Source: JAJFUB01 sp964622325
GTDB lineage: Bacteria; Armatimonadota; Zipacnadia; Zipacnadales; UBA11051
DNA length: 64,000 nucleotides
Reading direction: 5' to 3'
Assembly (NCBI GenBank): GCA_964622325.1
Contig: CAZUOJ010000008.1
Span: forward strand, 9,068 to 73,067
Shown here: in pieces, positions 1-9,600 of the stretch
How positions within the stretch are numbered: the first letter of the stretch is position 1
Layout: each line of letters opens with the position of its first letter
Program-made: the position numbers and the translations under genes
The notes under the pieces: model-generated
What the model was told of the DNA's origin: nothing
Database searches by the model: none
What the model saw: the letters and a program-made list of their open reading frames with translations, nothing else

Positions 1-1092
1 GCCATTCGTCAGATACTTGCGCATCAGATTTTCCGGCAACAAATTGTCCGCAGCAAAGAAAGGCAGAACGCGAATCCGCTCGTTTTGCTTATCCGTCGGC
101 AAAGCCCCGCCGATGAGCAATTCGGCGCGCAGGCCCGGGGCCGGACGGCCATCAGCTCGTTGCAACACCGGCGCCTCTATCTCGAGCGCGGCCTCTTTTG
201 TGGCGGATGTGTTTGTAAGCGCCAGATACAGCCCCTCTGTTTCATTGCGCGCCATCGTTAGCCGCAGCGGCGCTTCCACGGCGGCCGCGTCGGGCAAGAT
301 GGGCTGCTGCTCCCATGTTTCCCCCAGCTCCGCCCATACCGCCGTCTGCCGGGCATATTTGCCCAGCCGCTGGCGCCATTGTTCCAGCGCCTCCGGCGAC
401 AATTGCATCTCCCGCACGCCCGGCAGCGAGGCCAGCCCGGCAGGCGGCTCATAAACAGGCTGCACATTTTCCGGATATTCTGGCGATACAGCGCCCTCGC
501 CCCAGACAAGGATTTCTTCAATCCATGTAATATGGCTTTCCGCTTTGGCCTGTACGCGCAGATAGCGTCCCGAGGCGGGCTGTGTCAGCCGCAAGCGATG
601 AAAGACTTGATCGGGGGAATCAGCGACGCTGCGCTCCTGAACGGTCGTCCAGGGCCCCTGGGGATCGGCGGCGACTTGCACGAGCGTGCCGAGCTTGCGG
701 CTGCGGCTGCATATATCCACTTCTGTAAAGCGGCAGGGGCGTTTGAAATCAAAAATCACGACAAGCGGCGCCTGATTTATTCCGACGGGCGTATGCCAGT
801 CCCCGGCGGGACGGCCATCCAGCAGCCGCCGCCCAAAAATTTCTGCCCTGTCGCCCAATATATCGCGCGGATTTGTCGGCTCCTGCTCATAGGAATATGT
901 GACGCCCGTATAAACACGCGGCCCCCAGAAGCCGGGATTATCGCTGAGCAATTTCCCCTGCGGAGGCCCGCTTGTGTCCCGTGTGCCGTCCCACCATACA
1001 ATTGTTTCCGCCGCCCCTGCCGCTGTCCCCGCAATGAAAGAAAGCAGACACAGGAAACTGGCCGCCTGAAAAATAAGCTTTATTTTCCCCAT
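1..1092 (-). CDS. Secreted protein with discoidin-like region, 3' end outside the window
   Basis: The minus-strand frame is open from an ATG at 1092 to the window edge, giving 364 residues without a stop, so the C-terminus is missing. A GAGGGA ribosome site lies just upstream. Residues 1-28 form a Sec signal peptide (a hydrophobic stretch ending AGAAE). Residues 30-180 contain motifs such as WWDGTRD, IFDFKRPCRFTEVDI and GRYLRVQA, which resemble an F5/8 type C (discoidin) beta-sandwich that binds sugars. After residue 200 there is a second beta-rich region with no family that I recognise. It is probably exported and carbohydrate-related, like the other large secreted proteins of the window. 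Its catalytic part, if any, would lie outside the window. Confidence 0.8.
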   Translation of the reverse strand, partial: MGKIKLIFQAASFLCLLSFIAGTAAGAAETIVWWDGTRDTSGPPQGKLLSDNPGFWGPRVYTGVTYSYEQEPTNPRDILGDRAEIFGRRLLDGRPAGDWHTPVGINQAPLVVIFDFKRPCRFTEVDICSRSRKLGTLVQVAADPQGPWTTVQERSVADSPDQVFHRLRLTQPASGRYLRVQAKAESHITWIEEILVWGEGAVSPEYPENVQPVYEPPAGLASLPGVREMQLSPEALEQWRQRLGKYARQTAVWAELGETWEQQPILPDAAAVEAPLRLTMARNETEGLYLALTNTSATKEAALEIEAPVLQRADGRPAPGLRAELLIGGALPTDKQNERIRVLPFFAADNLLPENLMRKYLTNG

Positions 1093-1259
1093 TTTGTTCC
1101 CTCTGCGCGCAGATTTGGCGTCACTATATTTTGATTTCAATTATAGCTCATTTTTTGCGCTTTTTTGTTAAATTTTGCGACAAGGGGGCAACGCAAAAAT
1201 GAAACAAGGGGATTGAATTGGGCTGTACAGCACGCTGAAAGGAAATTCTTATTTGTGAA

Positions 1260-1640
1260 GACATCACAGAGGAAATATGGCGGGCGAGGACGCCCGCCCC
1301 ACGCGATTTCTTTCCTCTCCGCGGAGCGCAGGCGTCTTCCATATCTCCTTATCGCGGAGCGCAGGCGTCCCCGCCTGCGACATTCCCCGGCCTTCGCCTT
1401 TTGGGAGGAAGAAAGGATGGCGGGCGAGGACGCCCGCCCTACGCGATTGATTGTAAATTTCGTGTAGCGCGAGCGCCCCCCGCTCTCCTTAACGCATAGA
1501 GCGGGCACCCTCCAATCTCCTTGACGCGTGGCCAGGCGTTCCCCAATCTCCTTTAACGCGTGGCGCAGGCGTCCTCGCCTGCGTCATTAGCATATATAAA
1601 AAGGATGTGGCGCAGGCGTCCTCGCCTGCGCCAAACACAT
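1260..1640. repeat. Cluster of GC-rich hairpin repeats
   Basis: Within the 608-base gap 1093-1700, at least five near-perfect inverted repeats of about 20 bases occur. Two have arms GGCGGGCG/CGCCCGCC around AGGA (1279-1298 and 1419-1438). Three have arms CGCAGGCG/CGCCTGCG (1360-1379, 1562-1583 and 1609-1632), two of them around TCCT. The second type is the first read on the other strand, with a compensating G:C to A:T change in both arms. Between 1480 and 1585 the flanks form imperfect tandem units of about 30 bases containing ATCTCCTT and ACGCGTGG. Translations of this region are repetitive and do not look like proteins. It is probably a dispersed intergenic repeat family. Confidence 0.85.
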
Positions 1641-1700
1641 TGCCCCGCCTCCTCGCCTGGCCATGCGCATTAACAAGGCCTGACGAACTCAAAGGCGGAC

Positions 1701-2744
1701 TTATTGCACTTTTACGGCGTGGCCTGTGCGCGCAGACTCATAACACGCTTCGATCACTTTATGGCTCCACAGGCCCTCTTCGCCCGGAATAGGCGGCGGC
1801 GTGTCCTGGGCAATGGCATCACAGAAAGCCTGAATATGCGCCTGATAAATATTCACGACCGGCGGCTCTATGATTTCTTCCTGCGCCGCTTCCCGCTGTT
1901 GCGCCGCGTCATAGCCGCGCTCATCCTTTTCCAGCACGACATGTAGCTTGCCTGTGGAGCCCTGGCCAATCGTGCCAAAGGCATAGACACTGCCCTTGGA
2001 GCCGTACACTTCCAGGGCATTACGCGCCGCCGCATCCGGCACATTGAACAGCGCATCCACGACGCCGATAGCGCCATTTTCAAATTGGAGCAATGCCACT
2101 GCCGTATCCTCGGAGGGATAATCCTGCACAAGATTGGCCGTATAGCATTTGACTTCCGCGACGCGGCCAAAGAATTGCTCCAGAAGATCAATACAGTGAT
2201 TGCCCATATCAATCAGTGAGCCGCCCCCGCCGAGAGCCGGATCCTGCCGAAAAGCTCCTGGGATGGGCGGATACCAGCATGTTAATTCCGCGCGCCCCAT
2301 CACGAGCCGCCCCAATTGTCCTGCTTCAATCATCTGCTTGAGCGCCACATGGCAGGCATGGAAACGCATCATGAAATTGACGCCGAGCTTGACGCCCCGG
2401 GCCGCACACTCCTCCACCATCTCCTCACATTGCGCCACTGTTAGCGCCAATGGCTTTTCACACAGAATATGTTTGCCGGCTTCGGCCGCCGCCATCACTT
2501 GGCTGTGATGCAAATGCGTCGGCGTGGCGATGTATACGGCTTCCACTTCTGGATCGCTGAGCAAATCATATTCGCTCGTATAGACTTTTGCGACGCCATA
2601 TTTTTGCGCCACAGCCTGCACGCGATCTTCGGCAATATCCTGCACAGCCACGAGCTCCGCGTCTGGACACGGCATTATTCCCTCCGGAATTGTGCGGCGA
2701 TCAGCAATGCCGCCGGCGCCAATGACTCCCCATTTTATGGCCAT
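1701..2744 (-). CDS. Gfo/Idh/MocA family oxidoreductase
   Basis: This 347-residue protein is a cytoplasmic NAD(P)-dependent sugar or polyol dehydrogenase. The N-terminal Rossmann fold starts at residue 4 with VIGAGGIADR. The family signature CEKPLA is at residues 95-100, with the conserved Lys97. The C-terminal half is the alpha/beta dimerisation domain (LIDMGNHCIDLLEQFFG, NALEVYGSKGSVYAFG). The length is normal for the family. The start is fixed by AGGTGGAG just upstream of 2744. It is transcribed away from the sugar-phosphate operon at 2947-6448, with about 200 bases between them, so the two may be co-regulated. The substrate cannot be read from the sequence. Confidence 0.93.
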   Translation of the reverse strand: MAIKWGVIGAGGIADRRTIPEGIMPCPDAELVAVQDIAEDRVQAVAQKYGVAKVYTSEYDLLSDPEVEAVYIATPTHLHHSQVMAAAEAGKHILCEKPLALTVAQCEEMVEECAARGVKLGVNFMMRFHACHVALKQMIEAGQLGRLVMGRAELTCWYPPIPGAFRQDPALGGGGSLIDMGNHCIDLLEQFFGRVAEVKCYTANLVQDYPSEDTAVALLQFENGAIGVVDALFNVPDAAARNALEVYGSKGSVYAFGTIGQGSTGKLHVVLEKDERGYDAAQQREAAQEEIIEPPVVNIYQAHIQAFCDAIAQDTPPPIPGEEGLWSHKVIEACYESARTGHAVKVQ

Positions 2745-2873
2745 TTTTCTCCACCTCTATTGTGATAAAATTGACGCGTTTGCCAACAAACGCCTTTATG
2801 CGGGCTGATTTCCTGACAAGGCGATATATCTGTTCGCTCAAAGAAGGATATTTCCTCCTGACAGGGCAAACTA

Positions 2874-2879
2874 TATAAT
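2874..2879 (+). promoter_or_regulatory. Candidate -10 box upstream of the aldolase operon
   Basis: TATAAT lies about 70 bases before the chosen aldolase start at 2947. No good -35 box is seen at the usual distance, so only the -10 is proposed. An in-frame ATG at 2878 overlaps this box, which is one reason to reject it as the translation start. Confidence 0.4.
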
Positions 2880-2946
2880 GAAAATTGCAATGGCACGAAA
2901 CTTCAAAAGTTGCCTTCGGGCAAATTTTTGTTCAGGAAAGCGAGCA

Positions 2947-3720
2947 ATGATGGATAAGAAACAGAGATTAGCAGCGCTTGTGGCGATGTCACGTGCCTTG
3001 GGCGATCCCGCGGCTGATTGCGCGATTTTGGGCGAAGGCAATACATCTGCCCGCGCCAGCCAGGAGACATTTTTTGTGAAAGCCAGCGGCTTTCAGTTGC
3101 CCACAATTGATGAAACAGGCTTTACAGAATGCTATTTTGCGCCCGTTTTGGCGCTATTGGAAGCCGAAGACGCATCCGTGGAGAGAATTAAGGAAGGGCT
3201 CAAGGCCGCGCAAGTGGATCCTGCCGCGCCCCCGCCCTCTGTGGAAACAATTATGCATGCCTTGCTTTTGCAAATCCCGGGCATTGAATTTGTCGGGCAC
3301 ACGCATCCCACGGCCGTGAATGCGATTTTATGTGCCAAAAATGGCCAGCAGGCTTTTGCGGGCCGTTTGTTTCCGGATGAAATTGTTTGCTGCGGGCCCA
3401 AATATGTGTGGATTGATTTTACGGATCCAGGCGTGCTTTTGGCGCGCGCTGTGAATAGAGCTGTCCGCACTTTTATTGAAGAGAACGGGATGCCGCCGAA
3501 AATCATTCTCATGCAAAATCACGGCTGCATTGCCCTAGGCCCCACGCCCGCCGCTGTGGAAAATGCCACAATGATGCTTGTCAAAACAGCCCGAATAATC
3601 CAGGGCACAATGGCCTTTGGCGGGCCCAATTTCCTGCCTCCGGAGATTGTGGAGCACATTTACGCCCGTCCAGATGAAAAATATCGTGAGGCGCTATTGG
3701 AGGCGCTCAAAAAAGGCTAA
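2947..3720 (+). CDS. Class II aldolase/adducin family protein
   Basis: This 257-residue protein has the class II aldolase fold (L-fuculose-1-phosphate or L-ribulose-5-phosphate epimerase type). Visible features are the phosphate-binding loop GEGNTSAR (residues 29-36), a catalytic-type Glu100, zinc ligands His118 and His120 in GHTHP, and His192 in MQNHG. The start at ATG 2947 has AGGAAAG six bases upstream; an in-frame ATG 69 bases earlier has no ribosome site. It is the first gene of a group with a zinc dehydrogenase and a SorD/SrlD-like SDR. The likely role is retro-aldol cleavage of a phosphorylated ketose in the cytoplasm. The exact sugar is unknown, and some members of this fold are epimerases or decarboxylases. 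Confidence 0.88.
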   Translation: MMDKKQRLAALVAMSRALGDPAADCAILGEGNTSARASQETFFVKASGFQLPTIDETGFTECYFAPVLALLEAEDASVERIKEGLKAAQVDPAAPPPSVETIMHALLLQIPGIEFVGHTHPTAVNAILCAKNGQQAFAGRLFPDEIVCCGPKYVWIDFTDPGVLLARAVNRAVRTFIEENGMPPKIILMQNHGCIALGPTPAAVENATMMLVKTARIIQGTMAFGGPNFLPPEIVEHIYARPDEKYREALLEALKKG

Positions 3721-3857
3721 AAGCCAAAGAGAATCTGGCTCAAACAGCTAAGCAATTTCCTGCTTGCCTGTATGCATAATAAGCCGCGAAAAATCCAGCG
3801 CCAATTAAACGCGGCGAAACGCCTATTTTCTTTACAGGAAAGATTAAGGAGGAAGGC

Positions 3858-5573
3858 ATGTCCAAATTAGCTGCATATCGTGCGGGCCAGAGCCCGCTTC
3901 CGGAATGCCATAAAGTATGGCATTTATATGGCGCCGGGCTGGAGCATTTGCGTCAGGACACACAGCCCGTGCCCGCGTATGGGCCTCAGGAGCTGCTGGC
4001 GCGCGTCGATGCCTGCGGGCTATGTTTTTCCGATATTAAAGTCATTCGGCAGGGCGGCGCCCATCCGCGGCTGTTTAATCGTGATCTGGCGCACGATCCT
4101 GTCGTATTAGGCCATGAAGTCGCGCTGACAATTGTAGGCGTTGGAGCCGAGCTGCAACATCAATTCCGCGTGGGCGATCGCTTTGTTGTTCAAGCTGATA
4201 TTTATTATAAAGGCGTCAATTTGGCCTTTGGCTATATGCTGCCCGGCGGCCTGCAGCAATATGTCAAATTGTCCGATGAAGTGCTGCGCGGCGACGACGG
4301 CTGCTATTTAATTCCCATTCATGAAGACACAGGCTACGCGGAGGCGGCTTTGGCCGAGCCCTGGGCCTGTGTCGTGCGCGCCTATCGCGATACGCGTCGG
4401 CAGCATATCCAGGCGGGCGGCAAAGCCTGGATTATTGGCACGCGCGAAGGAGAACGCCTGAATTATGATCTGGGCGGAATGAATCCTTTAAACGCTCCGG
4501 CGGAAATTGTGATGACGCGCTGTCCAGATCGTTTTCTGGATGCCATTCGAAATCTGGCGGAAATCGGCGGCGTAAAAATTATTGGCTCAAAGGATGACAG
4601 TCTGGCGGAAATCGCCGCCCGTTATGCCCCGGAGGGCTTTGATGACATTTTTGTATTAGGCGCCGATGCCGATGTCATTGAACAGGCGGCGCCTTTTTTG
4701 GCGAAGGACGGCGTGATGACAATTGTCAGCGAAAAAGGATTGCAACGGCTTGTGGAGCTGGATGTGGGCCGCATTCATTATGATGCGCTGCAATTTGTGG
4801 CGACAGGGCCGGGACGCCCGCTGGGGGGCTATTCGGCGCCCCGTCCCTTGAAATGGCAGCCTGACGGGCTGTGCTGGATTTGCGGCGCCGGAGGGCCTAT
4901 GGGCCAGATGCATGTGCAGATGGCTGTGGAAGCGCCCGACGGGCCGCGGCTCATTGTCTGCACGGACATTGACAGCCAACGGCTAAGCCGTTTGCCTGTT
5001 CGCTTTGCAGAGGCCGCCGCGCGCCGCGGCTGTCAGCTTGTTTTGCTCAATCCTCAAGAGCTCGGGGAACAATTTGAGGCAGAGCTATGGAAAATCGCCC
5101 CCGAAGGCTTTGATGATGTTGTCTGCCTCGTGCCTGTTCCGGCTGTGATCAGCCAATGCAGCCGCTTTTTAGGACGGCGCGGCGTGTTCAACATCTTTGC
5201 GGGCGTGGCGCGGGGGACAATGGCGCAGATGGATGTGGATCGCATCATACGCTATAATGTCCGCTATTTTGGCTCCAGCGGCTCCTCTATTGAGGATTTG
5301 CAAATGACGCTGTCTTTAGCGGAGCGGGGCGAGCTGTCGCCGAATATGGCTGTGGCCGCCATCGGGGGCATTGAAGCTGTCAAAGAGGGCCTGCAAGCCG
5401 TCAGTGACAGCGCCCTGCCCGGGAAAATTGTCATCTATCCGCATATTGAGGGGCTCCCCTTAACGCCCCTGCCCGAGCTCCATGAACGAATGCCGGAAGT
5501 AGCGGCGCATTTGGGCCCTGATTATACATGGACGCGGGAAGCGGAAAAAGAGCTGCTTGAACGCTATTTGTAA
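3858..5573 (+). CDS. Long zinc-binding MDR dehydrogenase, L-sorbose-1-phosphate reductase-like
   Basis: At 571 residues this is much longer than an ordinary medium-chain dehydrogenase (about 350). The GroES-like domain is at residues 35-170, with Cys53 and the GHE motif (His86, Glu87) of the catalytic zinc site. The four-cysteine structural zinc lobe is absent. A region near residues 185-310 looks like one nucleotide-fold unit (GGKAWIIGTREG). A second unit at about 336-470 carries a clear WICGAGGPMGQMH dinucleotide loop. AAGGAGGAA precedes the ATG. The next gene is SorD/SrlD-like, and in sorbose operons SorE (an MDR) and SorD act in series, so a ketose-phosphate reductase role is inferred. 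Other polyol substrates are possible. Confidence 0.82.
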   Translation: MSKLAAYRAGQSPLPECHKVWHLYGAGLEHLRQDTQPVPAYGPQELLARVDACGLCFSDIKVIRQGGAHPRLFNRDLAHDPVVLGHEVALTIVGVGAELQHQFRVGDRFVVQADIYYKGVNLAFGYMLPGGLQQYVKLSDEVLRGDDGCYLIPIHEDTGYAEAALAEPWACVVRAYRDTRRQHIQAGGKAWIIGTREGERLNYDLGGMNPLNAPAEIVMTRCPDRFLDAIRNLAEIGGVKIIGSKDDSLAEIAARYAPEGFDDIFVLGADADVIEQAAPFLAKDGVMTIVSEKGLQRLVELDVGRIHYDALQFVATGPGRPLGGYSAPRPLKWQPDGLCWICGAGGPMGQMHVQMAVEAPDGPRLIVCTDIDSQRLSRLPVRFAEAAARRGCQLVLLNPQELGEQFEAELWKIAPEGFDDVVCLVPVPAVISQCSRFLGRRGVFNIFAGVARGTMAQMDVDRIIRYNVRYFGSSGSSIEDLQMTLSLAERGELSPNMAVAAIGGIEAVKEGLQAVSDSALPGKIVIYPHIEGLPLTPLPELHERMPEVAAHLGPDYTWTREAEKELLERYL

Positions 5574-5653
5574 AAACGCCAATGATAGGCACACATGAAA
5601 CAAGAGATGAAAGAATTAAATTCCTTAAGGAAGAGACAACGAGGGAAGCGACG

Positions 5654-6448
5654 ATGTGTGAGCCACGTTTAGCGGGAAAATTTTCGCTTGTGACAGGCGG
5701 CGCCCAGGGCCTGGGCGAAGCGTTATGCGAGCGGCTGGCACAGGAGGGCGCTCATGTAGCCGTCCTTGATTTAAACGGCGAAGGCGCCCTCAAGGTGGCG
5801 GAGCGCCTGAAAGAAAGCTACGGCGTCCGGACGCTTGGCATAGCCTGTGATATTACAAAAGAAGAGGATGTGGCTTCCGCTTTTGCCCAAATTCAGAAGG
5901 AGTTTGGGCGGCTGGATATTTGCGTCAGCAATGCCGGCATATTAATCGCTGGCGAGATAACGGAATTTGAAGTAGAAAAATGGCGGCGTGTTGTGGATGT
6001 CAATCTTGTGGGATATATGATTGTCGCCAAATATGCGGCGCGGATGATGATCCCGCAAAAATCGGGCGTGATTATCCAGATTAACAGCAAATCGGGCAAA
6101 CGAGGCAGCAGCAAAAACAGCGCTTATGCGGCCAGCAAATTTGGCGGCATCGGCCTCACACAGAGCTTGGCGCTGGAGCTGGCGGAACATAATATTCGCG
6201 TTAATGCGATTTGTCCCGGGAATTTGCTGGATTCGCCGCTTTGGCGCGACAGCCTGTATGAGCAATACGCCAAGCGCTGGAATCTGACAGTGGAACAAGT
6301 GCGCCAAAAATATCTGGAACAAGTGCCCCTCAAGCGCGGCTGCACATACGAGGATGTCGCCAATGCCCTGATTTTCTTGTGTCTGGATGAAAGCTCCTAC
6401 ATTACAGGGCAGGCGCTGAATGTAGACGGCGGGCAAACAATGCATTGA
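5654..6448 (+). CDS. SDR, sorbitol-6-phosphate 2-dehydrogenase-like
   Basis: This 264-residue classical short-chain dehydrogenase has TGGAQGLG (residues 14-21) for NAD, NAG (93-95), Ser145 and the catalytic YAASK (Tyr158, Lys162). The stretches INSKSGK, KFGGIGLTQSLAL, VPLKRGC and TGQALNVDGGQ closely follow what I recall of SrlD/SorD, which oxidises D-glucitol 6-phosphate to fructose 6-phosphate. The start at 5654 has GAGGGA upstream; an in-frame ATG 72 bases earlier has none. The gene is about 80 bases downstream of the long dehydrogenase and ends before a strong terminator, so it closes the operon. The substrate is inferred from similarity; another polyol phosphate is possible. Confidence 0.9.
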   Translation: MCEPRLAGKFSLVTGGAQGLGEALCERLAQEGAHVAVLDLNGEGALKVAERLKESYGVRTLGIACDITKEEDVASAFAQIQKEFGRLDICVSNAGILIAGEITEFEVEKWRRVVDVNLVGYMIVAKYAARMMIPQKSGVIIQINSKSGKRGSSKNSAYAASKFGGIGLTQSLALELAEHNIRVNAICPGNLLDSPLWRDSLYEQYAKRWNLTVEQVRQKYLEQVPLKRGCTYEDVANALIFLCLDESSYITGQALNVDGGQTMH

Positions 6449-6508
6449 AAATGTATTAAAAAGAAAAGATTTTGTTGCCAATAAGCATATATGTGGCATT
6501 GTTATGAA

Positions 6509-6536
6509 GCGCTCGGCTCTCTGCCGGGCGCTTTTT
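6509..6536 (+). terminator. Rho-independent terminator of the sugar-phosphate operon
   Basis: A 9-bp stem, GCGCTCGGC paired with GCCGGGCGC (one G-T pair), has a five-base loop and is followed by TTTTT. It lies 60 bases after the SDR stop codon. Confidence 0.9.
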
Positions 6537-6644
6537 GTTCAAAAAAGACACACAGCATAGACGGCAGGGAAAAGCCTCTTAAACGAGAAATAATCTTGCT
6601 GCAATAGCTTATGATAATCTTTTTCCCCTCAAGGAGAGAAAACA

Positions 6645-9600
6645 ATGAAAGCGGCCCTTGCTCTCCTGTGTTTGCTGGGCTCCGTCAGCTCTGTCTATTG
6701 TGCTTCTTCCCCTGTAAATGAAAATTGGCTCAATTATCTTGTGCCCTTGCCGAAACAAATCCGTATAGAAGGCACGCTGCGTTTAACAGCTCAGGACATT
6801 GTAGTGCGGCTTTCTGCAAATGCGACAGACATTGAGCAGCAAGCGGCGCAAGAAATAGAAAAGGCTTTGTTTGGCGAACAAATGGCACAAACGACAGGCG
6901 AGGCGGCCGCGCCGCCTGCCCGAACATCTTCAACGACGAAGCCGAAACTGGAAATTGTCCTCGGCTTATGCAATCCTGCGGGCCAATTTAGAGGGCGCAA
7001 AATCCCCGAAGCTGCTGCCCTTTGTCACAAACGAAACGCAGAACAAGCCTATTGCATTGTGCCCGAAGGCCGAAGCCGTCTACTGATTACAGCCCTGGCG
7101 CCACAGGGACTGTATTATGGCGCTGTGACAATGAGCCAGCTTCTGGAAGCAGTCCGTCATTTAGCGACAAAACAGGCCGCGAGCCCGCAATCGGCTTCCC
7201 GAGCGGCCTTGCTTGTGCCTCTTGTGCGAATTGTAGATTGGCCTGATTTGGCCGAACGCGGCGTGTGGGGCGGCTATGCCATTCCAGAGCTGGAATGGAT
7301 GGCCTCCTTAAAGATGAATCTCATTGAAACACACGCGACATTGAAAATTGATGAAGCTGGCAATGGCACAGCCAGCTTTGAGGCAGATCTTGTGACTAAA
7401 GGGCGTAAGCACGCGCTCAAAGTTGTGCCTATCATTACACATCTGGATCAGCTGCATGGCTCCGGGATTTTCAGTCGCTATCCGCAACTGCGGGGCGTGG
7501 GGCCTAAAGCAAAGCTATCAGAATCTTTGCAGGCTGTATGCTTTTCCCAGCCGCTCGCCACGAAGCTGCTTTCGGATTGGGCGACAGAATTAGCGCGTAA
7601 TCCCGAGATCACGGACATATGTATCTGGCTGAGCGAGGATCCGGGCTATTGCGCCTGTGAGCAATGTCAGAAGAGCAATCAATTCGTTCTGGAGACGCGT
7701 GCCTGTATTGCCGCCTGGCGCGCCGCCCGTCAAATCAATCCCCGGCTGAAGCTGCGCATTTTGCTGACACAGGGCAGCTATAAGGACAATGACAAAGTGC
7801 TGGCAGAAATTCCGCCTGATGTGAATGTCACATATTATCATGGCGGGCTCACATACGATTCCTCCCGGGAGCCAATGATTTATCCGCTTCTGGAAGAATA
7901 TGTCAAAAAGGGACGCTGGCTGGGCGTATATCCGCAATTAACAGCTTCCTGGCGGATTGTCTGTCCCTTCAGCTCCCCGCAATTCGTGAAATTCCGGATG
8001 ACGGAATTTGTCGACAAGGGCCTGACATGTCTGTGTGGCTATATGACGCCGAATATGCGGCTGTGGCCCTTCAATGTGGAGGCAGCCGCTGAATGGAGCT
8101 GGAACGCGCATGGCCGCACGGAACGCGAATTTGCATTGGCCTGGGCGACGCGCCGCGGCCTTTCGGCGCCGCAAAAAGCCGCAGAATGGGCGCTGACTTT
8201 GGGCGATGTAAGCTGGGATGTGTATGGCTCGCGCATTCCGTACAGCGCTTTCTTTGGCGAAGCGGGCAATATGATAAAAAATCGCCAAAAGCCTGTATTG
8301 GGCAAAGGGATGTATCGCTATTTTGAAAGCGAAGAAAAGCTACAACAGAGCCTGCGCGCCTGTGAGAAAGCCGCTCGTTTAGCCCAGGAGTTGCAGGCGC
8401 CTGATTTAATCGCTGAGACGCAAGCTGTATGGGGCTATGTGAAAATGTTGGATTTGTTACAGCGGATTGCGCAGCAAATCACAGCGGATAAGCCGCCCAC
8501 AGATGCGGAAAGGCAAAAGCTGCAGGATAATTTGCTGGCTTTGGCGCTCGCCGGGGAGGATGTCAAAGCAGGCTTGAGGGCATGGGCCCAGGCCTGCTTG
8601 CCAGGGCGCGCTATTGGCGGACGATTCAATGATACATTGGATGTGACGGATGCGACAGTGGCGACTGTCAGCGAGTCTTTAAAGCCTTTTGGCGTACGAA
8701 ATCCTCTCTGGCCCTACATCCGCAAGCGCGTGGGAGGCTGGAAGGACGAAGATTTTGAAACAAAAGAGCGGATCACAAAAATATGGGAAGTTACGGATTA
8801 TATCTTTGGGCCCGGCGAATATCGTGTGGAATTGTCACATGAGCGCGGCTATTTTGGCATTACGGGCTATTCTGTGGCTTTAACAACAATAAAGGCGGAA
8901 CAATCTGCTGGGACAGCAGATTCCCGTTTTCCGGAAGCTTCCGCGCTCACACTCGAAATGCTGACAAAAATAGCGGAAGACACACATACGAGCATAATTG
9001 GCTATTCGCCGCGGGAGCCTGTGTATGTGCTGAAGCTGACGGAATATCATCCGCACGCGCGTTATTTTCTTGTGGCCGATATTCAGGGCACACGCTCCAG
9101 CGACAAGCCCCCGGAACGCCGCGGCTGTCAGGGAAATGTGCATTTATGGAAAGTGCGGCAGCCGGATGAGCCAATTGAACAGCCGCCCTTGTTGCCCATG
9201 TCTGACACAGAGAAGGCCCGTTATGGGGGGCCAAAATTTCAGACACAGGGGCTGCATATCGGCGTGCTGCAAGGCGGATACGGCTCAGAAAGCCTGGGAC
9301 AAGCCTTGCGCGGACAGGAGGGCTGGGAGGCGCAGCCCGTATGGCTGATCAATGACAAGAATGTACAGGATTGTCATGTGCTTATTGTGACACAGCCTCG
9401 CGCTGGCTCCGCGCTTTCGGAAGCGGCGGCTAAAGCAGCCGCCCGTTTTGTAGAACGCGGAGGAGGCCTCATCGCCACACATGACGCTGTGGGCTATCGG
9501 AATTGTCCAGCGCTGCTGCCACAAATTGGCCGGGGCGTAGAGCACATCCGCGTGGCGGAATGGCTGATGAAAGCGGGGCATCCCCTGGCAGCTGGCCTGC

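Noticed and set aside
379..1134. 251-residue plus-strand open frame
   Set aside because: It is a shadow of the minus-strand signal-peptide protein 1-1092, which has a ribosome site and sensible domains.
1137..1692. Several short open frames on both strands
   Set aside because: Their translations (GEDARPTR, RGRPRPPY-type strings) come from the hairpin repeats and do not resemble proteins.
5942..6499. 185-residue minus-strand open frame
   Set aside because: Lies opposite the SDR gene; no ribosome site or recognisable domain.
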